This document shows positions 24,011 through 36,460 of a DNA stretch of 64,000 bases, one piece after another. Below the pieces are notes generated by a model. That model did no database searches, was not told where the DNA came from, and saw only the letters and a list, made by a program, of their open reading frames with translations. The stretch is from assembly GCF_020382885.2 (NCBI RefSeq), contig NC_058514.1, positions 471,501 to 535,500 of the forward strand, given 5' to 3'. This DNA comes from Scatophagus argus. Lineage: Eukaryota; Chordata; Actinopteri; Scatophagidae. Numbering within the stretch: position 1 is the first letter of the stretch; each line of letters starts with the position of its first letter. The position numbers and the translations under genes are program-made.

Positions 24011-27000
24011 GACTAGCAGGCGGCCCCGCCTCTTCTGGTATCCAAGTGGCACACAGCGGGGGAAGAAAAACTCAAGTACTCAAATACTCCGCCATTTTAT
24101 TTGAGTGTCTGAACTCAAAGTGAAATCACAGCTTTTTGCTAATAATCAACGCCCCAGTGACAGAAAAGTTGCTTGCACTCAGCAAGTACACGATTAATGC
24201 AGAATGTGATGCTATTCCGCCATAAACTGTGGAGTAATACAAGAAAACCTTTAAACTAAAATCAGTTTTAATTTAACTTTTAGAAAGAGAACATTTGAAA
24301 ATAAAATTTGTATGCTTATGTGTTTTTCTTAAAATAAAAACAAACGGAATAAATGGCTCGAAAAACGTGTCATTTTAAAGTTTGCGTGCGTTGTCACGTC
24401 AGTCACTTGTTGATCTGAAGGTAAGTGGTACAAAGGATGCTTTTCCATGTTTCACTCCAGCTTTTCTCTAACCAGAACATCTCAAACGAAGCAAAACGTG
24501 ACGCTGCTGCCTCCACACTGAGCGGTCCAGAAGAGGTGAGCGCCTTGCAGTCAACACTCAGGGAGGAACCGCCGGCTGTCTCCATGTGTGAAGGTTAGGG
24601 CGCCCCCTGCTGCTGCTGGCGGGTCAGCTCTCACTTCAGATGTACAAGAGTACATTTAGGCTGTACTGAAGCACAAGGGACTTCACATGAGTACTTCCAT
24701 TTAATAAGCAAATACCGTAGTTTTGTTTTCAGTCCGTTGGTCTGTTCTTTAGCTTTAGCTCACATTGCAACTCTTTACCATTTGTACACTCACGACAAAT
24801 AAAGTTATTATTCTTTTTTTTAATTTACAGGATTTAAGGTGTGTTTACAGGTGTGTACTTAGTCCCTAAATGGCTTAACGTGCAACATAAGTGACAACAT
24901 CCGGTGATTTTCAGTGTATGTTCAGTCTGTGTTTGATCCAGATCAATCAATCCTCTGACATCAGGTGTATGTTAACACGTAAACGGAGTCATTAGTTTGT
25001 CCGGCAGAGGGCGCTGTGGAATCAACGCTTTAGAACCGCTTCTAAAGGGTCACTCCGCCAGTTTTCTGTCATGAAGCTCAGTGTGACGTCAGTGGAGTTT
25101 TAACTAAAAAAAGAAAAAACCCTTATGCTAAAGTTCTTCATTCTCAGCTCATAACACCTCATTCATGTTTTTTACCTGAACAATTCAGAGGAGTCAAAAT
25201 GGCTTCCTAAGCTTTAATACTCATTTTTGTTTTCTCTTTCTGCCATTTCACCACCATCCAGTTTGTCATCATCATCCATCATCTCCTTAGTGCACTGCGC
25301 TGTGGGAGAACAGAGTCCACTAACAGCAGCTTTAAAAACCACATCGCATTTAGTGTCAGTTTTCCGACCGCTCTGTGAATTTAATCTTCTATATTCAGGT
25401 AATTCCACAGGTAAACATGGAGAACGAGCAGCAGAGCAGAAAACAGGACTGAAATATTATCACGCACACAAAGACTCAGACAGAGCCGTGTCCAACACCT
25501 CTACTCCATAACAAGGTGAGGACAAATAATCTTTGAAGGTTGTCAGATGATGTTGAGCAGATTATTCCTTTAAGACAGGAAAACAAACTCAGTCGTTCTC
25601 TTACTGCTTTGTACAAGTTTAATCAGATCCAAACCACAGTAGTGCAACATGAACCAGAGTGAGTCCACACCTCAACTCGCTGTCCATCACTGATCCTCTG
25701 GCCCCAGTCTGGTAAGTCCACCTGAGGCTTCACCTGCCACTGAGCCACCTCAAACGTCTCTGTGAGGTACTGCTGGTCCAGTCTTCCTCATCCTCATCAT
25801 CCCAACAGACGAAGAGCAGCTCTACTTCACAACCCAGACGAAACATTCAAAGGCATAAATAAAGTCGCACACATCAGCAACACCTTCCGACTGACAAATC
25901 ACTCGGTCAGCAGTCCGCTTGTCCTCCAGAAACCTGAGCTGATCCCTGCCGCCCGGTCGACAGGTGAGCGCACACCTGCAGCTCTGTTGTCTGTGGTCAC
26001 ACTACAGCAAAACTCATCCAGACGCCCTCCTGTGATGTGTTCACTGTCATCACGTCTGGGGATGCGTGGGGACGTGTTCCTGATCACACCAAAACCAAAT
26101 TCAGACTCTGACTCTGCTGCGAACAAACAGGCCAACACATACGCAAAAAACAACGGAAAAACGTGCAGTTTGAGACGTTTTTAAAATCAAATCAACTAAA
26201 AGTTGTCAGAAAATCAAAAGGAAACAGGAAGCAATCAAAGCCTCTCGTTTTTGGCTCATAACTGAACCTGCTCACAACACTTTGATCTTTATGGAGTTCA
26301 AGCAGCTGTTTGACAGCTAACACTTCAGTTTTACGATTTTTATTGTGTGTGTGTGTGTGTGTGCATCTTAAGAACCCCTGTGACACAACTACTACATTAA
26401 TACTACTTCATAATACTCAGTAGCAGTATCAGCCGCGGTGCTTCATGTTCTACTGTCATTATGGCTCCCGGACGTGTTGCCATGACGGCAGGTTGAACTG
26501 ATGAGATCATTTGGATTCAGCCGTTTGGTTTCTGACGGACTGTAGAAGGACGTGTCTGCGGTCAGTTCAGGTGTCAACCGCTCTGCAGGTCGCTGCTGAT
26601 GTTCTGCGTTTCTCCTCGTATCGAGCAGCACGTCATACCACAGGGGCCCAAACATAAGATGGTTTCTGGTTCTTCCTTCAACTCATTTTCACTTGTCAAG
26701 AATTTATCTCCTGCAGGTTGAACTGGACTACCTGAATGCTTTCGGGGCTGACGGACTCTAACACGCTCACCATAAGCCGACTGGCAGCCTCGTCCAGTCG
26801 GCCTGAAGCCGTCTGCTCCTCCAATGCGAGACGCCCCAAACTCTGCTGAAGACAAAAACATCATCTTATATTTGGGCCAATCGGTGTGGAGCTCACGCCT
26901 GAACTGCTGTGTCACATCAGAGTCTCTCGACACTCGGCCCAGCAGCCGATGTGCGTTGCCCGCTCCTCCCCACGACACTGAAGCAGCTTCAGTCAGACTC

Positions 27001-27045
27001 GTCGTGACCAAGCGGGACGTTTCGCAAACTGTCCGAGGATCAGTT
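24011..27045. other. eps8-dusp16 intergenic region, including probable dusp16 3' UTR
   Basis: No conserved coding exon was recognised. The proximal part (from 27045 downward) should be the dusp16 3' UTR. A minus-strand AATAAA (plus TTTATT at 26339-26344) next to a (GT)n tract at 26344-26363 is a possible polyadenylation signal, which would give a 3' UTR of about 0.7 kb. Further down the sequence is AT-rich, with no recognised repeats. Confidence 0.4.
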
Positions 27046-29573
27046 TCAGGACACCTCGATGATCTCCATGCTGCCGGAGAAGCTCGACTGACTCCCCACC
27101 TTCCCCATCTCCTCTCTGGACCTGCTGTCCGTCATCCCGTCTCCAAACTCCATCTGACAGCTGCGTCTCTTCAGCTGCTTCTCGAAGCTGCTCTCTTCGT
27201 GCCAGCTCCTCCTCGAGTCACCGCGGTCTCCCGTCCTCTGCCGGCTGCGCCGCTGCACCGCCTCCAGGCCGTGGCCGCAGCTGTAGGCCGCGAAGCTGCC
27301 GCCGCTCAGGATGGCCGAGGTGGAGTAGAAGCGTGTGGAGTCGGAGGCAAGGTACCAGCCGCTGGCCAGAGAGGTGGTGGAGACAGTGACGGGGCCCAGC
27401 AGGATGTCCGAGTGCCAGCCTTTCAGGGCCCCGCCGGATCCCGGCTTGGCCAGGTGCTGCTGGCTGCGTGAGAGGCCGAACAGGAAGCTGGTGGCGTTCT
27501 CCTCCATGCTGCCGCTCCGGTGCAGCTGGTGCGAACAGCTGGGAGCAGCGGGCTGAGGTTTGGTGAAGCCACCGGAGGTCGGCGGCGTGAGTCGCTCCGG
27601 TCCGTCGGCCTCCTCCTTGTCGGGGCTCTGCTCTGGAGTGGACTGCTCTGAAACCTCCTCCACCGGGGAGAACTGGCAGGGTTTACTGGCAGGCTCTTTG
27701 AAGCTGGACGTTTTGTAGTACTCGGCGGCGTCTCCTGAGCCACTGTGAGGGACAAACACCCGGTGAGGAGCACTCCCACCCGGCTCGCCGTATGACTTGA
27801 TGTCCAGAGAGAAGGAGCGCTTCAGCCGGGCGTTGTCCTCGGCACCGTCGCTGAGCTGCAGGCCACTGAGGGCCTGAGCCAGCAGACGCTCCTCAGGGGC
27901 GTCGTCTAAAACACAGGGCAGGGTGAGGGGCTCCAGCAGGGCCAGGCCGGGGCCCACAGGGGCCTCCGGACAGGCTGGAGGCTCCGGGTCCTCAGGCTGA
28001 GCTGGGACCTCGCTGCTGGACTCGAGATGATGGAGGGACTTGAGTTTGTTTTCAGTACCGTGAGGACTTTTGATCTTCTTCTCAAAGTCCAGCAGCTGAC
28101 CCAGAAAGTTGAAGTTAGGAGAGATGGTGGGCCTCTTCTCCTTCACAAACCTGAGAAACACAAAGAATGCAGGCGTCCATCATTAGTGTGAATCACGACT
28201 GTGTCTGTAATTAACAGTGACACGGAGGACAGATTAATCAGCGGGTTAATGAGGCTCTGGACTCATTAGCACAGACCTGTGAGCAGAGGAATGTGCACAG
28301 TGAACATCAAACAGGAATCAAACTGATTTCAGGTCAGTTTTGGAAAAGGGAGCAAACAAACACTGAAAGTAGCAGAAAGCCTGGAAGGCCCTTCGGTTGC
28401 ATTATGGGAAATGTAGGATTCGGCATGTAAGGAAAAAGTGAACCCGAATGTAGACGATGCCCACCTGTACGCCTCGTCCAGCGACAGGTCCATCCTCTTC
28501 ATGATGTAGGCGATGGCGATGGTGGCGGAGCGCGAGATTCCAGCCAGGCAGTGAACCAGGACCCGAGCGTTGGAGGCTTTGGCCTTCTCTGAAACACACG
28601 CACACAGTTCTTATCTGACAATACTAAACTCACAGGACAGTGAAGGGTCATTTCTCTGATACAGGAAGTGAGCGCTGACCTATGAACTCCACTGATCTGT
28701 CCAGCCAGGGCAGGATCTTCTCACAGAAGGAGTCGTTGACGGGAACTCTCAGGAAGTGAGACTCTGGGATGAAGTCAGGTTTGGGGCAGGTGTTACTGGC
28801 GTTCAGGACGTAAGCGATGTCGTTCTGCTGCATCAGATCCTGGAGACCAAAAAAACCAGGATGAGTCAGGGTCCAGGCTGTTCTCACCCTCCCACTGCTG
28901 TGTTAATCCTGGATCAGCTGTGTGTGCGTGGCACCTTGTTGAGGACGTCTCTCTGGCAGCCCAGGTACAGGTGAGGCAGGATGCGGGTCGGGCCGATGTT
29001 GGTGACGGGCAGGCAGGGCTGAGAGATGCAGGAGGGGACAAGAGCCGACTTCCCCTCACACAGACCAGGAAACAGGTGGGAGAACTCAGAGAACCCACCT
29101 GAGAGGAGCAAACGCATCAGAACCTGAGAACCCGCCTTGAGCTCTAGTCAGTTTGGTTAGATGCATCAGCTTCTACACTTGTTGCCAGGCAACAAGCCTC
29201 TGAAGCGAGTCACATGATGTAACTCATCATATTTCAACATTTCTATCACACCTCCCATCTCGTTCTGTGAATCAATATGATTATTTATTATCAGCAACAT
29301 GCTGATCTTAGCTGATGACTGTGATGGCTCCTGTAATTTATCATTAAGTTTGTCTGTATTCTCCTCGTCAACAAATCTCACATCAGCCTCAGCGCCTGTC
29401 AGTGCTGTCTGACTTCCTGTCTGAGTCGCTCAGCTGCCATTGGTTCCTACTAAAGACGTAAATGTTTAAGAAAGGTTTCCTCAGCTGGGAACCAGAGAAA
29501 ACATTTGTTGGGGACTATTTAGAGTGGTGGATGAATCCACACCTGGTGCTGTGGTGAGTGTGGGCAGCAGGAC

Positions 29574-29612
<39 letters not shown>

Positions 29613-30288
29613 ACTGAGTCAGAATAAACACCACACAGCAGATTACGCTCAACTTTTTTTCTTTGTACTTCCCTTCAGAGCTTCCCCTCCTGTTGAAGTC
29701 TTTATTATTATCAGGTTCCTCGTTTACTCAAGGCAGATAGCAGCTCTTGTTGTGCGACTGTTAAACCTTAGACTGAGTGATTTTAGGAAGCCCACAAGTC
29801 TTTGTGTTTTGTGCGCCGGCGGGCGGAGTCATCGGTGCAGCATTACATCACGGTTACATAACACGAGCCTCAGTGGAAAGAAGGGAGGACGTCGGCAGTC
29901 GAGCAGCTGAACTAATGAACTGCCTCATCACAAACAACACGGACGCTGCTCGGACTTAAATAACCCTCTGACTCGGACCAGGATGGACTGGGGGACCTTC
30001 GGCCTCACGGGGGGGACGTGGACAGACTGTGTCATCCGTGACAGTTAATTGAAGAGTGCGAAAACTAAAGCGGGTGATAAACCTTATGGACAAACGGTGG
30101 GACTCGGACCGACCTGAGAGCAGGTGAACGGAGGGGAAGCTCTTCTCCAGCTTAACCAACAGGACGCTGAGGAAGGAGTCGGAGCCGAGAGCAGCCGGAT
30201 CTGAAGAACTCTGATCGTACACAACAACCTCCTGATCGTCCTGCAGCTCCAACTGCAACACACACAGAGACAGACACGTATTATATAT

Positions 30289-30334
<46 letters not shown>

Positions 30335-31223
30335 CAGCCAAAATAATGTATACACACATCAGGAAAAGAAAAACATAAATATATAATTTGTATAAGTACT
30401 TCTGTACATATAGATACCTCTTTCCAAGTTTGATCAAATTAGGATATCACTGTACTGTCGCACGATGTTTTCCCAGCAGATGGCATTACCCTGTATTCCT
30501 GATGTGTGTATACGTTATTTTGGCTGACTCGAGTCAGTATGAGACACAGTTTCACCCTCGGCCTGCTGTGATGCTGCGTCGACCTGTGCAGGTGACTTCC
30601 TGACTCACAGTTATGAGCTTTGTTTTGTCCACACAGCCACAGTGATGATAAACCTCCCACAGTGTTTACTATCCGGGCGCCGCGTCAGGACCTGAGAGCG
30701 AGCTGCCAGGGTGCAGCAGCGGCAGTCGGGGTCTGCTCTGAGGTTTCTGCCTGTTTAAAGTCAGAGCTTTAAAGCCAGCCCACTGCGGGCTCACGGGGGT
30801 TTTGTTGGGTTCTCTGTATCACAAAATGTAGTCAAAGAGTTTGGTCTCGACCTGCTCTTATTAGAAAGCGTCATGAGATAACTGTGGTTGTGAACTGGCG
30901 CCATGTAAAGCGCCTGAGCCTGAGCCTGAGCCCACTGTGCTTACCTTCTTCTTGGCCGAGTGCTGCAGCAGCTCAGCGATCTGGACTTTGTCCTGCTGCA
31001 GCCTCCTCTTCATCAGCTTGGAACAGTTCACGTTCACCGCCTCCAGGATGTGCGAGGCATTGTAGTCCACGAAAGGTCGGCTGTCTATCAGCACCACCCG
31101 GTCCAGCCCCCCCTCCAGCAGGGCCACCAGAGCCTCTGGTCCGATGGGCCGCACCACTCCAGGCCTTAGCGTCCCGGACCCTGACCTGGCCCATGATCCT
31201 GGTCCCACAGGAGGCTCCGACAT
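27046..31223 (-). CDS. dusp16: DUSP16 / MKP-7, dual-specificity MAP kinase phosphatase
   Basis: The enzyme dephosphorylates phospho-Thr and phospho-Tyr in the activation loop of JNK and p38 and shuttles between nucleus and cytoplasm (family knowledge). Coding exons: 31223-30945, 30252-30114, 29098-28935, 28839-28680, 28588-28465, 28150-27046; all junctions are in phase, 656 aa plus stop (human about 665). The N-terminal rhodanese-like/MAPK-docking domain spans about residues 27-155 with LMKRRLQQDKV. The phosphatase domain spans about 175-320 with the active site HCLAGISR, catalytic Cys261, and general-acid region LRVPVNDSF. The C-terminal tail has LKRSFSLDIKS and ends GSQSSFSGSMEIIEVS, which separates DUSP16 from DUSP8. 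An in-frame TAG lies three codons before the chosen ATG, fixing the start. The N-terminus before the docking domain is about 17 residues longer than in human. Confidence 0.97.
29575..30332. repeat. (GT)n at 29575-29611 and (CA)n at 30294-30332 in dusp16 introns
   Basis: Two dinucleotide microsatellites flank the second dusp16 coding exon (30252-30114). The second lies about 40 bp upstream of that exon's acceptor on the transcript strand. Confidence 0.95.
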
Positions 31224-31240
31224 GTCAAACTACTTTACTT

Positions 31241-31308
31241 CCCTTCCCTTCCCTTCCCTTCCCTTCCCTTCCCTTCCCTCCCCACCCCCCCACCCCCCTC
31301 CCTCCCTA
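31241..31308 (-). promoter_or_regulatory. G-rich tract (possible G-quadruplex) in the probable dusp16 5' UTR
   Basis: The plus strand is (CCCTT)n followed by CCCCACCCCCCCACCCCCCT. In the minus-strand transcript this reads G-runs of three to seven separated by one or two bases, then (AAGGG)n, ending about 17 nt before the dusp16 start codon. The pattern meets the standard G3+ N1-7 quadruplex rule several times over. If the leader is continuous from the acceptor at 31701, this tract is in the mRNA. Confidence 0.6.
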
Positions 31309-31485
31309 CTTCGCAGTCCTCCTCCCCCTCTCCCTCCTCCTCCTGGGAGTCCCAGGCCAGCGGGTCCAGCACAGTGACGCAGCCTGGCGAGAGAACCTCA
31401 GAGGATGAAGAGCTCCATTGTGTCGGTCGGGTATGATGTCATACTGATGGTGCTCAGCAGCCCAAAACCCCGGGGTGAGAGACAG

Positions 31486-31524
31486 ACAGACAGACAGACA
31501 GGCAGACAGACAGACAGACAGACA
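31486..31524. repeat. (CAGA)n microsatellite
   Basis: Tetranucleotide run with one variant unit (caggcaga). It lies in the probable dusp16 leader between the candidate uORF and the G-rich tract. Confidence 0.9.
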
Positions 31525-31548
31525 AAAAGGGTGCCCAAACCCCTGTAA

Positions 31549-31695
31549 CTAACTGTCTGTTGTGTATGAGTGTGTGCAAGAGTGTGCGGCAGCTGAAGTG
31601 TGTGTTGAGTCTTTTGCTGGCGTGAAACCGAAGGCGTCTTTCCTCATAGACTGGGCCCTGATGACGTCCCCCTGCAGCTCGACGCTGGTCTTCAT
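31549..31695 (-). other. Candidate upstream ORF (48 codons) in the dusp16 leader
   Basis: A strong acceptor (ttcttctgttccag) ends at 31702, followed six bases later by an ATG opening a 48-codon frame that begins MKTSVELQGDVIRAQSMRKD and stops at 31549-31551. No good donor follows, so the simplest model is one leader-plus-coding exon 31701-30945 with this as an uORF ending about 325 nt before the main ATG. I recognise no homologue. It may be only a spurious open frame. Confidence 0.35.
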
Positions 31696-31701
31696 GCTGG
31701 A

Positions 31702-32532
31702 CTGGAACAGAAGAAGGACGCTCAGTTAGCTCTGGCTTCAGAGGCTCTGTGATGTCACACAGTCAGGTGGTCCTGCTGCACCTAACAGGTAAAGAGCCTT
31801 TCAGAAAGCTGAGGTTAAACACATAAAACAGAAGACAAAGACCTGCTGATCCCAACACGTTTAAGGTTCCACCTTTTTGTTAATATGGGAAAGCTGTGTG
31901 CTGCTCAGAAAACCCCAGTCTGGAAGAGTCCCCAGTTAAACCGGTTCAACAGCTGAGAGGATCCTGACAGGGTATGAGAAGATGGGCCGAGGTTCACCAC
32001 CGTGTCAAGCACACGATCATTAAATGTCGGATATTCGTTTGTATTCTCAGTCAAAACACTCAGTCAGTCCTCTTACAACATGATCTGTGATCTTCCTCCA
32101 CTGAACAAAACTGCTCACAGCTCAGAGATCAGGGGTCACGAGTGAGTGACCGGAGGGCACAAGGTGAGGAGGCCGCCAAAAAGCTGAGGGTTCACCTGCT
32201 GGAGAGCACGAACACACAGGCTAACCTTTCAAAGCTTCCTGTTCTAGATCTCCATGTTCACAAAACAAAGAAGAGAGCGCCACCTGCAGGAGCGTTCATC
32301 AGTTCATTACGGTTACTAAAAGTTATTTGATCAATATTAACGCCCTTCCAAATACAAGTGAAAGAGGGTTTAATGATAAACCCTGATCAGGGTTCAGCTT
32401 TTTCACTTCCTCTTAAACATCAGACTGACTCAGAGCTCAGCAGCAGGAAATTCCCTCGTGTTGTACAACCAGCATGTTCACACCGTCGACAACGGCATGA
32501 AGAAAATCCCCAAACATGTTCACCCTGTGCGT

Positions 32533-32594
<62 letters not shown>

Positions 32595-35500
32595 TGTGTG
32601 CCATGAACCAGTTCAAGTTCTCTGAAGGTCTGAAGCCTCCAGACGAGCAGCTGGAGCCCAAGGCCACGTCTCTAACATCGTGTTCCACTTCACACCATAA
32701 ACCACAATAAATGTGATTCAGTTCTGCTTCATCAAGCCGGGATGTTCCTCTGCACACATCTGATCCCAGCCAAACTACCGGCTACAGAAAGCTTCAAACA
32801 GATGGCATCGTGCTCTTATCACGTCCCATCTGACACGTGAGTCCGGCCCATGAAGACTCCGGCCCATGAGGAGTCCGGCCCATGAGGAGTACAGTTCATG
32901 AAGACTCCGGTCCATGACGAGTCCGGCCCATGAGGACTCCGGCCCATGAGGAGTACAGTTCATGAAGACTCCGGCCCATGAGGAGTACAGTTCATGAAGA
33001 CTCCGGTCCATGACGAGTCCGGCCCATGAGGACTCCGGCCCATGAGGAGTACAGTTCATGAAGACTCCGGCCCATGAGGAGTACAGTTCATGAAGACTCC
33101 GGTCCATGACGAGTCCGGCCCATGACAAGTCCGGTCCACAGAGGTGGGAGTGGGTGGACAGAATGAAACCAAACGAGCTGGGGTCACTTTGTCGAAATGC
33201 ACTAAAGTTTGCTTAAGTGTTAACACGATCTGACAAACCAAACAGATTAATTTATGTGTTCCATTACAGATTAATAACAAATAGAAATACCAATAACAAA
33301 TATATTATTGAAGAAAAGTAAAGACAACAAAATGATGGAAAAGCAGCACAATAATGTCTGATATTTTGAAACACAACTGAAACGATTAACGGATTATCAA
33401 AATAGTTCAAAACAAATTCTGTTTTGATAAATCGACCCGTGACTCGGCTCATCGTGGCAGCGATAATCACCCCGACCACATGCAGACACCTGATGGTCTA
33501 AAAATGAATCCTTCATCGCATCTCAGGCGAGTAAAAGAGCGACTTACAGGAGACGGACAGACGGTCTGAGATCTGCAGAGGACGAGACGAGTGAGAATCC
33601 TGCCACAGCAGCCAGATAAGAAATGTTTGTTTGTTTGTTTGTTTGTTTGTTTGGTTAACAACAGCAGACCAGAGTCTGAATCCCAGAGGGGGCATCTCAG
33701 CAGACCTCAGCCCGCCCCCCCCCCCAGCTTCCTCTGCAGCTCATCCAGTGACTCAGCACTAAAAACCTTTTCACGGGCAGACATGTTCAACTCAGCGAAG
33801 GCTCCTGTGCATCTTTTCACGCGTTCATTACATCAAATTTAGTGCGGGAAGACAAGCGGCCATTTTAATCAGCAGACAGTTCAAACTCCCTCAGGTAAAG
33901 TGAGCAGGCTGTTTCCTCATCACACCTGTGGCAGGTGCGCGTGGGAGCCCAACCCGTCGGCCGACTCGGACCAAAGGTTAACGACTCGGCTGTGACAGCG
34001 GCCAATCAGAGAACTTCAACCCCTCGCTGACATCAGACGGGTTCAGCTCTCACCTCAGCCAACAGTCAACACAGGCAGAGCCGCGAGCCGTCTGCTGCAC
34101 AGGTGAAGATAACAAATGAAATCTAAAAGTAATGACATCAATGAAATGTAAAGTCATCTGATGATTCAGTTATTAAAAACAAAGATCAAAGTCATTCGTT
34201 AAGAGCAGGAGCTGTTCTGGTGGCTCTTCGTGGACTGGCAGGAAAGCAAAGTCTGTCCTCCAAAGCTGTGGCTGCAGACGGTACCTGGTGCTGGTTTTGG
34301 TTTCATCACGCCTGAGGGCCCAATGAGCCGAGCCGACACTAAAAGACGGAGTGAGCTGCTGAGCTCTGATTGGTCAGACTGAAGGGGCGCTGTCTGACAC
34401 TTGATTTCAAAGACTCTCCTGGCTTTATCGGCAGCCATCCCTTCAACGTCCTCCATCGTCTCTGTGTTTGTGTTGCGTTCAAGATACTGACAGAAGCTGA
34501 AATCAGAGAACACTGAACGACGGTCTGACCCACCGTCCATCACCATCCGCCCCCCAGGAACGCACTGAAGAGCAGAACCAAAGTCCTGTACCTCAGCAGG
34601 TTCTGTATGTTCTGCACACTACACAGTGTACACACTCACAGTGCTGTGCGTCCTCCTGCCTGTGGACGAACAGACTGAGGCGTCTCAGCCAAACGCGGAC
34701 GCACAGCATCCCGTCCAACCGCCACAGACAGCAGCTGTCGATGCCACACCTGATCTACACAGCTCACACACACACACACACACTGATTTTTGCGTTTCAG
34801 AGTGACCTTTAAATCCCTCGCAGAGAAAAACAAACCCATCAGTTGTCAGAGCTCAACGCCAACTTCCTCAATGAGCCTCGACTAAAATCACAGGATGCAA
34901 TAAAACGTCAGTTAGTCATCAAAGGGCCAATGATGATACAAACACTGAGTATTATGATTAACTTTTTGTGAGGTACAAATGTTCTTTAAATATGAGGGAG
35001 GCATAATTATGATCATTTGTTTTTCATAATCTGAGCGTGGCGAGTAGACTGACAGGAAGTCAATTAAGGATCCATTTCACTTGCAGGCGTTTGCGTTAAG
35101 TTTCGGTTTGTCAAGTTCAGGCCCCGCTGCTTTAATCTGATCTGGCGTCAGTGATGACTCACCAAACGTACGTTTTAACCACGACAGACCTCACTGACAC
35201 CACAGCTGAAAGCGAAAATAAAAATATATCCCTTCAATGAGGCAAGTTTGGAGTCTTACAATCAGCATTTTGGTAGATTCAGGACCATGAAACATCAAAT
35301 GTTGTAACAAGTAGTGTTTTAATGAAAGGTGGGCAAGTAAGGCCAATTTTTACTCACAAATAGTTCCTGAATGCATCCCACCTTTAAAAACATCATTTTC
35401 ATTAATCTGTCAATTTTCATTTTAAACGAACTGCTTAGTCAATAAAATGTCAGAAACTTGTGAAAATCTCCAAGGTGGGGTCAACAAATGTCCACCAAAA

Positions 35501-36258
35501 CCCCCAAATACTCAGTTTACTGGGACGTAAACCACAGGACATCCCAACAGTCAACACGTCTCCACTAAAAAGATTTAAAGATTTTAAATGAAACTCGTGT
35601 AAAAACAAGCTTTCGCCTTACTGTCAGCCTGTGGTTTCATCCTGCTCAGAAGTCAACTGCACCGTGTGGCTCAACACAATTTGCCTCCAATTTGTTGGCG
35701 ACCACAAAGGGACTCACGTTTAACTTCAGCTAATTAACAGTTTTAACAGCTTTGTGTATCAAGAGAAACGGACACAAACGTCATGTTAAAATTTCATGAT
35801 TTTTCTCCTAATGAATCCTACACACTGACTGGGAACATAAGAGCGTTTCAGACGGTGTTAAAGTAGCTTTAATAAGCAGTCTGCTCACTAATGGAAAGGT
35901 GAGGCTGACTTCAACGTCAGCTCACATGAAGTTGAGTAAACAGCAGAGTGGCTGAATGAGTGTGTGGATGAACCTGTAGGTGTGTTTAGGCGACATTTTC
36001 ACACGTTAACGTTAGCTCTGACATTTTGTCGGTCTGTTCCGATGTTAACGACCGACCGAGCGCCAGGCCAACCGACAAAACCACCACAAAAAGCGACATT
36101 TTCCTGCTCCGTCTTCGTGTCGCCAAACGTCCACACACGGTGTTCACGTCGTCTTCAGCAGACACACGAACTAAACTTTGACTTTAGGCCCCGTCAACAC
36201 AACTTTAACTTCACCTGATGCCGATTTACACTCGAAACGGACATGTCGGTTAACTCAC
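31702..36258. other. dusp16 leader intron with simple repeats
   Basis: No coding exon recognised. Contents: (CA)n at 32534-32592, a 16-bp minisatellite at 32839-33136, (TTTG)n at 33624-33653 and (CA)n at 34768-34783. The rest is AT-rich with no recognised repeat. Confidence 0.5.
32839..33136. repeat. 16-bp minisatellite with 96-bp higher-order period
   Basis: About 18 units of 16 bp of the types gactccggcccatgag, gagtccggcccatgag, gagtacagttcatgaa and gactccggtccatgac. They are arranged in a higher-order repeat of six units (96 bp). Since 96 is a multiple of 3, a frame stays open on the minus strand through the array, but it has no gene context. Confidence 0.9.
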
Positions 36259-36460
36259 CGCTAGAAAATTCGACGTCCAAAGTCCGGACGGCCGCTCAGC
36301 CGTGCGGGCTGCTCCACAGACGGAGATGGACCCGATTTAACGGCGAGGTTACACTTTGGTCAGGGACAAAGTTGAGGCTAAAGAGAGAAGACGGTGACTC
36401 GGTCGGTGAAGTCCTCCTGCTGCCATAAGAGATGAGGTCACTGCGTTAAAAATAAAAGGA
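36259..36460 (-). promoter_or_regulatory. Candidate dusp16 leader exon 1 and CpG-rich promoter
   Basis: The minus strand has a near-perfect donor (tctagcG|gtgagtt, exon end 36259) at the end of a CpG-rich stretch (about 36000-36470 on the plus strand). It would splice to the acceptor at 31702. The transcription start is not visible and the upper limit is a guess. Confidence 0.45.

Noticed and set aside
25762-26184. Plus-strand open frame of 140 codons
   Set aside because: No similarity or domain; composition resembles non-coding sequence and there is no promoter or poly(A) context.
26824-27471. Long plus-strand open frame (215 codons)
   Set aside because: It is antisense to the last coding exon of dusp16; the composition follows from the GC-rich coding strand and no domain is recognisable.
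30884-31408. Plus-strand open frame of 174 codons over the first dusp16 coding exon
   Set aside because: Antisense shadow; the Pro/Leu-rich end is the translated (CCCTT)n tract.
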